Below, in pieces: positions 1 to 6,420 of a DNA stretch of 8,153 nt; the first letter of the stretch is position 1, and each line of letters opens with the position of its first letter. Origin of the DNA: Desulfobacteraceae bacterium (lineage in GTDB: Bacteria; Desulfobacterota; Desulfobacteria; Desulfobacterales; SURF-7); the NCBI GenBank assembly GCA_030618925.1, contig JAUXCK010000108.1, positions 1 through 8,153 on the forward strand, given 5' to 3'. Made by a program: the position numbers and the translations under genes. The notes beneath the pieces were generated by a model. That model saw only the letters and a list, made by a program, of their open reading frames with translations. It had not been told where the DNA came from and made no database searches.

Positions 1-18
1 GGGATTTCAAAACCGGAG

Positions 19-44
19 AAAAGCGATTTCGACATTCGCTTTTT
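19..44 (+). terminator. Terminator-like stem-loop upstream of the LUD gene
   Basis: The arm AAAAGCGA (19-26) can pair with TCGCTTTT (36-43), leaving a 9-nt loop and ending in a run of five T (40-44). An 8-bp stem followed by T residues looks like a weak rho-independent terminator, possibly for a gene left of the window; the A-run on the other side would let it act in both directions. Its right arm lies partly inside a TTCGACATTC repeat, so it may be a by-product of the repeat. The low GC of the stem keeps confidence low. Confidence 0.35.
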
Positions 45-72
45 ATGTCCTTCGACATTCTCTTTTATATCC
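28..72 (+). repeat. Two tandem copies of a ~22-23 bp TTCGACATTC repeat
   Basis: Copy 1 (28-50) and copy 2 (51-72) share TTCGACATTC, then a T-rich stretch, then a closing TCC. They differ at a few bases and by one base in length. The same TTCGACATTC core recurs five times in plus orientation at 8068-8140 and once in reverse at 7819-7829, so both ends of the window carry one repeat family. The block lies just upstream of the LUD gene's ribosome binding site and is probably in its leader or promoter region. Confidence 0.6.
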
Positions 73-92
73 AAAATGGAGGGTAATGAACC

Positions 93-737
93 ATGAGCAG
101 TGAATATAAAACATGGCTTTGGGGAAAGCTCGGGGAGAAATGCGTCAAAAATCTTAAAAAACATGGGTTTGACGCTCATTTTGCACCTGCTGTCGACCCT
201 GCGCGCAAGATCATCCATGACATGACGGCCGGTTATGACAGTTTTGGGTTTGGCGGGTCAGACACCACTCGCTCCCTGGGTATTCTGGATGACCTCAAGG
301 CACAGGGAAAAACCGTTTTCGACCATCTGGATCAAAGTCTGAGCTTTGAAGAGGCATTTGGCATTCGCAAAAAGCAAATGCGCTGTGACTGCTTTTTTTG
401 CAGCGCTAATGCTGTCTCGGTGACAGGCGAAGTGGTGAACGTGGACGGTATCGGGAATCGGACCAATTCCATGACCTTTGGTCCTAAAAAAGTCATTATT
501 GTTGCAGGGATGAACAAGGTGACCATGGATCTTGAATCAGCCATAAGACGGGTTCATGACGTGGCCGGGCCCATGCGAGCCAAAAGCCTCGGCATGGATA
601 CACCTTGTGCGGAAACAGGCGTGTGCAATGACTGCAATGCCCCCCAACGAATCTGTAATATTACGGTCATCCTTCACCGGAAACCGATGCTGACCGATAT
701 ATCCGTCATTCTGATCAATGAAGCGCTCGGGTATTAA
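93..737 (+). CDS. LUD-domain (LutC/YkgG, former DUF162) protein
   Basis: This 214-residue protein matches stand-alone LUD-domain proteins in length and motifs. Family members are annotated as lactate-utilisation proteins because the domain occurs in LutB and LutC, but the role of the single-domain form is not settled. Visible signatures are the glycine stretch FGFGGSDTTRS (51-61), the segment CDCFFCSANAV (98-108), VNVDGIGNR (115-123), FGPKKVIIVAGMNKV (129-143), and the C-terminal PCAETGVCNDCNAPQRICN (171-189). Seven cysteines fall in two groups (98, 100, 103 and 172, 178, 181, 188), which suggests metal or Fe-S binding; that is inference. There is no signal peptide or membrane segment, so it should be cytosolic. 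GGAGG at 78-82, 10 nt upstream, supports the ATG. No lutA or lutB partner is visible, and it converges on icmF with 7 bp between stops. Confidence 0.88.
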   Translation: MSSEYKTWLWGKLGEKCVKNLKKHGFDAHFAPAVDPARKIIHDMTAGYDSFGFGGSDTTRSLGILDDLKAQGKTVFDHLDQSLSFEEAFGIRKKQMRCDCFFCSANAVSVTGEVVNVDGIGNRTNSMTFGPKKVIIVAGMNKVTMDLESAIRRVHDVAGPMRAKSLGMDTPCAETGVCNDCNAPQRICNITVILHRKPMLTDISVILINEALGY

Positions 738-744
738 TGCCATC

Positions 745-3700
745 TTACATGTTTCTCCGGTATTGTCCCCCCACTTCATACAATGCTTTGGAAATCTGCC
801 CCAAAGAGCACACCCTGACCGTATCCATCAGTTCTTCAAAAACATTATCTCCGGCAAGGGCTTTCTTTTGAAGGCGCTCGAGAGCAGCCGGCGCTTCTTT
901 CCGGTTCCTTTTCTTGAATTCCTCAAGCCGTGTAATCTGGGATTTCTTTTCGGCTTCTGTTGCCCTGGCCAGTTCCACGAAAGACAACGCCTCTCCGCCT
1001 GATGTGTCTGGATTACGAAATGTATTGACACCCACGATGGGGAGTTTCCCTGCGTGTTTCAAGTGTTCATAATGCATGGATTCTTCCTGAATGCTGCCTC
1101 TCTGGTAGCCGGTCTCCATGGCACCCAGAACGCCTCCCCGGTCGGTAATCCGGTCGAACTCCATCAGAACGGCTTCTTCCACCAGGCGTGTCAGTTCCTC
1201 GACCACAAAGCTGCCCTGCAGGGTATTCTCGACCCTTGCAAAGCCCCATTCCCGATTGATAATGAGCTGGATCGCAAGTGCCCGCCTGACGGATTCAGGA
1301 CTCGGCGTGGTGATGGCCTCGTCATAGGCATTGGTGTGAAGGCTGTTGCAGTTGTCGTATACCGCGCACAACGCCTGCAGTGTGGTCCGGATATCGTTAA
1401 ACTGAATCTCCTGACTGTGCAAAGATCTGCCGGACGTCTGGATATGATATTTCAACATCTGAGAACGGTCCATGCCGTGATATTTTTCCCTGAGAGCAAT
1501 GGCCCAGATGCGTCTGGCCACCCGGCCGATCACCGTGTATTCAGGATCCAGACCATTTGAAAAGAAAAAAGAAAAATTGGGTGCAAAGCTGTCTATTTTC
1601 ATCCCCCGGGCCAGGTAATACTCCAGATAGGTAAACCCGTTGGCAAGCGTCAGGGCAAGCTGTGTGATCGGGTTGGCCCCGGCTTCTGCGATGTGGTATC
1701 CGGATATGGACACTGAATAGAAATTACGGATATTGTGCTGGATAAAATATTCCTGGACATCTCCCATCATTTTCAAGGCAAACTCAATGGAAAATATGCA
1801 GGTATTTTGTCCCTGGTCCTCTTTGAGAATATCTGCCTGAACCGTCCCCCGAATATTTGAAAGCACCCTTGACCGGATTTCACGAACCGCTTCGGCACCG
1901 GGCGATTTTCCTTTTTCAGCTTTAAATTTCTCCGCCTCCTGATCTACGGCTGTATTCAAGAACATGGCAAGAATCATGGGCGCCGGACCGTTGATGGTCA
2001 TGGAAACAGACGTGTTGGGCGCACACAGATCAAACCCGTCATACAGGAGACGGATATCATCAATTGTACAGATACTGACGCCGGAAGTGCCGACCTTTCC
2101 ATAAATGTCCGGCCGAATGTCCGGATCATACCCGTACAGGGTCACGGAGTCAAAAGCCGTGGACAGCCGTGTGGCCTCATGCTCGGCGGACAGAAGTTTG
2201 AACCGCTGGTTTGTCCGGATGGGATCACCTTCTCCTGCAAACATCCGTGTCGGGTCTTCATCCACCCGTTTAAGCGGAAACACGCCGGCAGTGTATGGAA
2301 ATTTTCCGGGAACATTTTCGCCCCGCATCCATCGAAAGATTTCTCCGGGATCCGTGAATTTCGGGAGTGAAATCTTGGGAATTCTCGTATGTGACAGGGA
2401 TTCGGTGAAAAGGGGAATCCGGATCTCCTTGTCCCGGACCCTGTATACCAGTTCCTCTCTTTCGTATACATTTTTCATCTCCTCCCACTCCTCTAAAAGA
2501 GATGCGGTCTCTTTGTCCAGACCCTCTTCAGATTGGGTGACCTCCTTTTTCAGCCGCTCAAGCATCCCCGGCAGGTCCTCACCTGTTTTTCCCCCTTCAA
2601 TGACCTTCATTGCCTCTTTGAGGTGCCAGACCTTCTGAATCGCAGCCACCTGCGCCTGAGTATGCGCATGATAGTTCCGGATTGCCTCGGAGATTTCGGA
2701 CAGGTAGCGCGTCCGCTCAGACGGTATAATAATGGTTTTGGATGTGGAACTCTTTGTCCCGGGTCTCGGAAGGCCTGATGTAAAACCTGCACTGGTTTTT
2801 TCTGCAATGGCGTCAAGGATTGCGTGGTAAAAAGCCGTCACACCATCATCATTGAATTTTGAGGCAATGGTGCCAAAAACCGGCATGTCATGGGATGGCC
2901 GGTCAAACGCCTTTCTGTTTCGCTGAACCTGTTTGCAGACATCCCGCAGGGCATCTTCGCTCCCCTGCTTTTCATATTTATTCACCACCACAATATCGGC
3001 ATAATCGAGCATGTCAATTTTTTCAAGCTGAGTGGCAGCCCCGAATTCGCTGGTCATGACATAGACGGACAGATCAACCAGGTCAGAGATCTTTGAATCT
3101 CCCTGGCCGATTCCCGCGGTTTCAATGAGAATCAAATCATACCCGGCCGCCCTTACCACGTCGATCACCTCAGGCATGGCAATCGGAATCTCCGTTTCAG
3201 ACTGACGGGTGGCAAGGCTTCGCATGTAAATTCTGGGATCCTTGATGGCATTCATCCGGATCCGATCGCCCAGGAGAGCGCCCCCGGTCTTCCGCCGTGA
3301 AGGATCCCCGCAAATGATGGCCACATGAATATCCTTGACGTCAAAAAGGAGCCGCAGAATAAACTCATCGGTCAAAGAGGACTTTCCGGCTCCGCCGGTG
3401 CCGGTGATGCCGACGACCGGAATGATTCGGTCCCCCATCCTCTCATGAAGACCTGCCCGGATCTCTTGAAGACGCGCCGCATCATGACTTTTTGCATGGG
3501 TGACCTGGGAGATGAAGTGCGCCACAGCCAGCGGGTTATCCGGGGACAGGGCGTCCATATGAATGTCTCTTTCTATTTTGAAATCAAGCTGCTGAACCAG
3601 GTGATTGATCATCCCCTGAAGGCCCCATTTCGCCCCTTCCTCAGGCGAATAGATCTTGGTGACGCCATATGCCTCCAGTTCCCTGATCTCATCCGGAACA

Positions 3701-4017
3701 ATCACACCGCCGCCCCCGCCGAACACCTTGACATGAGAGGCATTATTTTCCTTTAAAAGATCAACGATGTATTTAAAAAATTCAATGTGGCCGCCCTGAT
3801 AACAGGATACCGCCACGCCCTGTGCGTCTTCCTCAATGGCCGCATCGACAATCTCCTGGACCGACCGGTTGTGCCCCAGATGAATCACTTCAACCCCTGT
3901 GTCCTGGAGTATCCTGCGCATGATATTAATGGCCACATCGTGGCCGTCAAACAGCGATGTGGCGGTAATCACACGAATATGATGATTGGGTCTGTAAGCT
4001 ATTGCATCGTCTGCCAT
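745..4017 (-). CDS. icmF: Fused isobutyryl-CoA mutase (B12-binding, G-protein chaperone and mutase domains)
   Basis: IcmF interconverts isobutyryl-CoA and n-butyryl-CoA by an adenosylcobalamin radical mechanism. Domain order is typical. A cobalamin-binding domain (about 13-140) carries FDGHDVAINIMRR with lower-axial His26. A MeaB/ArgK-like GTPase domain (about 198-410) has P-loop GTGGAGKSS (206-214, Lys212), ETAGIGQGDS (299-308) and NKYE (346-349) at the guanine-recognition site. A helical linker (about 430-540) precedes the mutase barrel (about 565-1000), which has Phe580 in TAGVFPLKR, Gln737 in DQGQNTCIF and catalytic His775 in SGYHIAEAGANP. Phe and Gln here mark the isobutyryl/butyryl type; methylmalonyl-CoA mutase has Tyr and Arg. 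An upstream in-frame ATG at 4030-4032 adds five residues, but AGGAG (4023-4027) lies 5 nt before the ATG at 4015-4017, so that start (1,090 residues) is preferred. It is the last gene of the ABM-TetR-icmF operon, 15 bp after the TetR stop. No frameshift or missing catalytic residue is visible. Confidence 0.96.
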   Translation of the reverse strand: MADDAIAYRPNHHIRVITATSLFDGHDVAINIMRRILQDTGVEVIHLGHNRSVQEIVDAAIEEDAQGVAVSCYQGGHIEFFKYIVDLLKENNASHVKVFGGGGGVIVPDEIRELEAYGVTKIYSPEEGAKWGLQGMINHLVQQLDFKIERDIHMDALSPDNPLAVAHFISQVTHAKSHDAARLQEIRAGLHERMGDRIIPVVGITGTGGAGKSSLTDEFILRLLFDVKDIHVAIICGDPSRRKTGGALLGDRIRMNAIKDPRIYMRSLATRQSETEIPIAMPEVIDVVRAAGYDLILIETAGIGQGDSKISDLVDLSVYVMTSEFGAATQLEKIDMLDYADIVVVNKYEKQGSEDALRDVCKQVQRNRKAFDRPSHDMPVFGTIASKFNDDGVTAFYHAILDAIAEKTSAGFTSGLPRPGTKSSTSKTIIIPSERTRYLSEISEAIRNYHAHTQAQVAAIQKVWHLKEAMKVIEGGKTGEDLPGMLERLKKEVTQSEEGLDKETASLLEEWEEMKNVYEREELVYRVRDKEIRIPLFTESLSHTRIPKISLPKFTDPGEIFRWMRGENVPGKFPYTAGVFPLKRVDEDPTRMFAGEGDPIRTNQRFKLLSAEHEATRLSTAFDSVTLYGYDPDIRPDIYGKVGTSGVSICTIDDIRLLYDGFDLCAPNTSVSMTINGPAPMILAMFLNTAVDQEAEKFKAEKGKSPGAEAVREIRSRVLSNIRGTVQADILKEDQGQNTCIFSIEFALKMMGDVQEYFIQHNIRNFYSVSISGYHIAEAGANPITQLALTLANGFTYLEYYLARGMKIDSFAPNFSFFFSNGLDPEYTVIGRVARRIWAIALREKYHGMDRSQMLKYHIQTSGRSLHSQEIQFNDIRTTLQALCAVYDNCNSLHTNAYDEAITTPSPESVRRALAIQLIINREWGFARVENTLQGSFVVEELTRLVEEAVLMEFDRITDRGGVLGAMETGYQRGSIQEESMHYEHLKHAGKLPIVGVNTFRNPDTSGGEALSFVELARATEAEKKSQITRLEEFKKRNRKEAPAALERLQKKALAGDNVFEELMDTVRVCSLGQISKALYEVGGQYRRNM

Positions 4018-4022
4018 TTCTA

Positions 4023-4027
4023 CTCCT
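4023..4027 (-). promoter_or_regulatory. Ribosome binding site deciding the icmF start
   Basis: AGGAG on the minus strand lies 5 nt upstream of the ATG at 4015-4017. The alternative ATG at 4030-4032 directly abuts the TetR stop codon and is preceded only by an A-rich, SD-free stretch. The site therefore favours the shorter 1,090-residue IcmF. Re-initiation at the abutting ATG remains possible. Confidence 0.65.
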
Positions 4028-4032
4028 GTCAT

Positions 4033-4725
4033 TTATGGGTTTTTCTGGCAGTTGAAAATGCCGAAAATGGATTGGGTCTGAAACGCAATATATTCTTCAA
4101 TGGAGTACTGCCGGTTATACACCCATCGTCTGAATGCCCAGGCCTGGCCTAAGACAGAAATATTATGGGCAACAAGCGCAATCGTTTTGGGATTCATCTG
4201 CGGTAGATCACCGGATGCTGTCATCCGGTTCAACACATCAACAAAAATAGTTGTGATGCGGATCTCGTTTTCCAATACCTTTTGCTTCCACCGGGGCGGC
4301 AGGAACTGGGTCACCTGATACATGAGCAATATAGGGTCATTCATCTGATGACAGATTAAAAAATATTCTCTGATGACTTCTGTCAGCGCCTTGCGGCCAG
4401 AGGTCGCCCGGGATAAAACAGATTCAACACTGGTTTCAACTTCAGCGTGGATGGCATCACACACAAGGTAAAGAACATCTTCCTTTGATGTGACATATTC
4501 ATAAAGCGACCCTATGGAAAGCCCTGCAGCATCTGCGATCTGGCGGGTTGTGGTTTTGTGAAACCCATTTTTAATAAACAGCTGAACCGAAGCATCAACA
4601 ATCTGCCGGCGCCGTTCTTTTACCAGATTTCTGTCCTTAATCTGTGTCGGGATCTCCCTGGTGCTGCGCTCTTTCTTTGCAGGGTATTTTCTCAAGCTAT
4701 TTGTTAATCCCCGCCACCTCATCAT
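4033..4725 (-). CDS. TetR/AcrR-family transcriptional regulator
   Basis: The product has a standard TetR N-terminal DNA-binding domain: VKERRRQIVDASVQLFIKNG (35-54) followed by the helix-turn-helix TTTRQIADAAGLSIGSLYEY (58-77). The alpha-helical ligand-binding domain occupies about 85-225. TetR regulators of acyl-CoA genes (FadR, KstR2 and similar) often respond to CoA thioesters; given the neighbouring icmF, a C4 acyl-CoA ligand is a plausible inference. It probably represses its own operon. The reading frame is open far upstream (to 4938), but that extension lies wholly over the ABM gene in another frame and does not look like TetR sequence. Likely starts are ATG at 4725 (230 residues, used here), ATG at 4722, or TTG at 4695 (220 residues, with GGGGA 12 nt upstream). 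The first two overlap the ABM gene's end, suggesting translational coupling. The stop abuts an in-frame icmF ATG. Confidence 0.9.
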   Translation of the reverse strand: MMRWRGLTNSLRKYPAKKERSTREIPTQIKDRNLVKERRRQIVDASVQLFIKNGFHKTTTRQIADAAGLSIGSLYEYVTSKEDVLYLVCDAIHAEVETSVESVLSRATSGRKALTEVIREYFLICHQMNDPILLMYQVTQFLPPRWKQKVLENEIRITTIFVDVLNRMTASGDLPQMNPKTIALVAHNISVLGQAWAFRRWVYNRQYSIEEYIAFQTQSIFGIFNCQKNP

Positions 4726-4993
4726 ACGTATCAATTTCCGGTGCGCCATCCAGAAGCGGACCAAGGACACCGAACATTGTTTTAAAGTGCGGCGTCGCGC
4801 TGTGAACGGTGAGGGCATCCGCACCTGTATATTTTTCGTAAAACATAAATACGCTTGGATCCTTTTGGGACCGATGCAGGGAATACACCAGGGTGCCTTC
4901 CTCTTTTTCGACTTCAGGCAGCGCTTCCCGTACTGCATTTTCGAACTGCTCTTCTGAACCGCTCTTTACTTTTAATTTGGCAACAACAATCAT
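4697..4993 (-). CDS. ABM-domain protein (putative quinol monooxygenase-like)
   Basis: This 98-residue protein fits the antibiotic biosynthesis monooxygenase (ABM, YgiN-like) fold in length and pattern: N-terminal strand MIVVAKLKVKSG, helix EEQFENAVREALPEVEKEEG (14-33), then LVYSLHRSQKDPSVFMFYEKY (35-55) and HSATPHFKTMF (64-74). His40, Glu53, His64 and His69 are positioned as in many family members. These proteins usually form dimers of ferredoxin-like barrels; some oxidise quinols or aromatic substrates without a cofactor, others have no known reaction. AAGGAGG (4999-5005), 5 nt before the ATG, makes the start secure. It is the first gene of the operon with TetR and icmF, and its 3' end overlaps the probable TetR start. 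A true oxygen-using role is uncertain if the host is anaerobic, as suspected. Confidence 0.85.
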   Translation of the reverse strand: MIVVAKLKVKSGSEEQFENAVREALPEVEKEEGTLVYSLHRSQKDPSVFMFYEKYTGADALTVHSATPHFKTMFGVLGPLLDGAPEIDTYDEVAGINK

Positions 4994-4998
4994 GTCCG

Positions 4999-5005
4999 CC
5001 TCCTT
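4999..5005 (-). promoter_or_regulatory. Strong ribosome binding site of the ABM gene
   Basis: AAGGAGG on the minus strand is a near-perfect anti-16S match 5 nt upstream of the ABM start codon. It is the strongest such site in the operon, so the small ABM protein may be made in greater amounts than the downstream TetR protein. Confidence 0.8.
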
Positions 5006-5026
5006 TTAGCAGGATAAGTGTCAAGG

Positions 5027-5064
5027 TTTATATAAAGGGGTTAACTCAAATCGGCACAAACCGA
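5027..5064 (-). promoter_or_regulatory. Candidate promoter/operator of the ABM-tetR-icmF operon
   Basis: Upstream of the ABM gene there is a perfect 10-bp palindrome TTTATATAAA (5027-5036) that includes a -10-like TATAAA on the minus strand. Further upstream is a TCGG-N6-CCGA inverted repeat (5051-5064). The -35 region is poor: TTGTGC is the best match, with a 19-nt gap to TATATA. A weak promoter overlapped by short palindromes fits control by the TetR protein encoded in the operon, but the operator is not proven. Confidence 0.3.
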
Positions 5065-5187
5065 CCCCATCCAGGCTGGTAAAAGGGTCCTGGTGACTTA
5101 TCAGCATAATTTTAAATTCATTGTGTGTCAAACAAAAATGCATCACAGATCCTGCAGGGTGCGGTTTGTTTTATTTTCTCAAGAAAC

Positions 5188-5216
5188 TTGCAATTTGCAA
5201 ACGGATTTGAAATATT
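5188..5216 (+). promoter_or_regulatory. Candidate promoter of the glycerophosphodiesterase gene
   Basis: TTGCAA (5188-5193) and AATATT (5211-5216) are separated by exactly 17 nt and each match 4 of 6 bases of the sigma-70 consensus. Transcription would begin near 5223, giving a leader of about 32 nt before the ATG at 5255, which agrees with the internal start chosen for that gene. The -35 hexamer is repeated as TTGCAATTTGCAA. Confidence 0.35.
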
Positions 5217-5254
5217 ACGGTATCTTAACCTCTTCAAAATCGGGTTGCCAAAAC

Positions 5255-6061
5255 ATGAGCATTTCATCTAAGCTGGAAAGCCAAATCCAAAACCTTATCG
5301 ATTCCATTTTTGCCCTGTTGCCTCAGCCTGTCCCGGACAAAACGCGTCTGGAACACTGCCGGATCATCTCCCACAGGGGAGAACATGACAACAGGACCAT
5401 TTTTGAAAATACGCTGCCTGCCTTCGAGCAGGCGCTGGACAAAGGGATATGGGGAATAGAATTTGATATCCGGTGGACCAAAGATCTTCATCCTGTGATT
5501 TGCCATGATCCGGACCTTCAAAGAGTTTTTGGGGATGAATTAATAATATCCGAATTGACCCGCTCTGAATTAAAACAGAGTTGTCCGCTTGTCCCGAACC
5601 TGGAAGAAGTGATTGACGCATTCGGTGGGAAACTGCATTTCATGATTGAAATCAAGAAGGAGCGCTATCCTGATCCAGACCATCAAAACCAGGTGCTGAA
5701 AGACCTGTTCGCCCCGTTAAAACCCGGGTTGGATTTTCATATCGTGTCCTTAGTTCCGGAAATGTTATCCCTTATGCATTTTACGGACAAATCAGGATTC
5801 CTTTTGATCGCAGAATGGAATATCCGGTATCTGAGCCGGCTTGCCATGCAAAAAGGATATGGCGGCCTGAACGGACATTATTTTCTATTCACACACGCAC
5901 TGATGAAGAGACATAAAAGCATGGGGCAGAAAGTCGGGACCGGATATATTGCATCGAAAAATGCCCTGTTCAGGGAACTGAACCGGGGGGTGGACTACAT
6001 TTTCTCAAATAATGCCGCCCGGGTCCAGTCCATACGGAACAAAGCCCTTAACGCGATTTAG
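5255..6061 (+). CDS. Glycerophosphodiester phosphodiesterase family protein
   Basis: GDPD enzymes hydrolyse glycerophosphodiesters to sn-glycerol 3-phosphate and an alcohol, using a metal ion in a TIM barrel. The catalytic signature is intact: ISHRGEHDNRTIFENTLPAF (38-57) with His40-Arg41, GIEFDIRWTKDLHPVICHDP (67-86) with Glu69, Asp71 and the second His84, and MIEIKK (130-135) with metal-ligand-type Glu132. The end, GVDYIFSNNAARVQ (245-258), matches the usual closing strand of the family. No signal peptide or membrane segment is seen, so it is probably cytosolic. The frame is open from a GTG at 5093, but the extra 54 residues look non-coding; the ATG at 5255 gives 268 residues, close to the family norm, and follows a plausible promoter. 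A Shine-Dalgarno site is not obvious. It is transcribed alone, ending 9 bp from the stop of a convergent gene. The exact substrate is unknown. Confidence 0.88.
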   Translation: MSISSKLESQIQNLIDSIFALLPQPVPDKTRLEHCRIISHRGEHDNRTIFENTLPAFEQALDKGIWGIEFDIRWTKDLHPVICHDPDLQRVFGDELIISELTRSELKQSCPLVPNLEEVIDAFGGKLHFMIEIKKERYPDPDHQNQVLKDLFAPLKPGLDFHIVSLVPEMLSLMHFTDKSGFLLIAEWNIRYLSRLAMQKGYGGLNGHYFLFTHALMKRHKSMGQKVGTGYIASKNALFRELNRGVDYIFSNNAARVQSIRNKALNAI

Positions 6062-6070
6062 TGTCAACTC

Positions 6071-6376
6071 CTATTTTTCTTCTATTCGCCATCCAGGCCC
6101 GCAGATTACTTTTTTGCCGTCGCCGTCAATAAACGCAAACGCCGCCCCACCCCCTTCTGCCGGGAATGAATATATTTTTGTTTTGCATTCCCATGTCTTC
6201 TTCGACCCGTCATACAAGGTGTGCGTAATTGAACGATTAAGGCCCACTGCATCGGCCCGCATGTCCTTCATACCTTTTTGAATATCCTCACTCGGGATGA
6301 TATAATTCCATAAAAACCACCCCACAACAAAAATGACCGCCACGACAATCAGCCAGACAACGACCTTTTTTTTCAT
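6071..6376 (-). CDS. Small single-pass membrane protein of unknown function
   Basis: I do not recognise this 101-residue protein. It begins with MKKK, followed by one strongly hydrophobic segment (about 5-27, VVVWLIVVAVIFVVGWFLW), which reads as an uncleaved signal anchor with the rest outside the cytoplasm. The soluble part (28-101) is polar, with two cysteines (64 in TWECKTK and 92 in VICGPGW) that could form a disulfide, a GGGAAFAFIDGDG stretch (75-87), and several aromatic residues. GGAGG in the leader, 8 nt before the ATG, supports the start. It lies 44 bp downstream of the MFS transporter on the same strand, so the two are probably co-transcribed, and it may be an accessory to that transporter; this is inference from position only. 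Confidence 0.75.
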   Translation of the reverse strand: MKKKVVVWLIVVAVIFVVGWFLWNYIIPSEDIQKGMKDMRADAVGLNRSITHTLYDGSKKTWECKTKIYSFPAEGGGAAFAFIDGDGKKVICGPGWRIEEK

Positions 6377-6420
6377 TTTAAAATCCTCCGCTGTTCATCT
6401 GTAATTTCTCCCCTCAACAA

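Noticed and set aside
1054..1560. Plus-strand open frames inside icmF and other long genes
   Set aside because: They are antisense shadows of strongly conserved coding sequence and match no recognisable protein family.
4726..4938. N-terminal extension of the TetR protein up to 301 residues
   Set aside because: The extra residues lie entirely over the ABM gene in another frame, and TetR proteins normally start close to the helix-turn-helix domain.
5093..5254. GTG-started N-terminal extension of the GDPD protein
   Set aside because: The added residues do not resemble the family or a signal peptide, and a plausible promoter lies inside this stretch.
4994..5254. Cobalamin riboswitch ahead of the B12-dependent operon
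   Set aside because: No B12-box-like conserved motif or long structured leader is visible, and the distance from the likely promoter to the ABM start is short.
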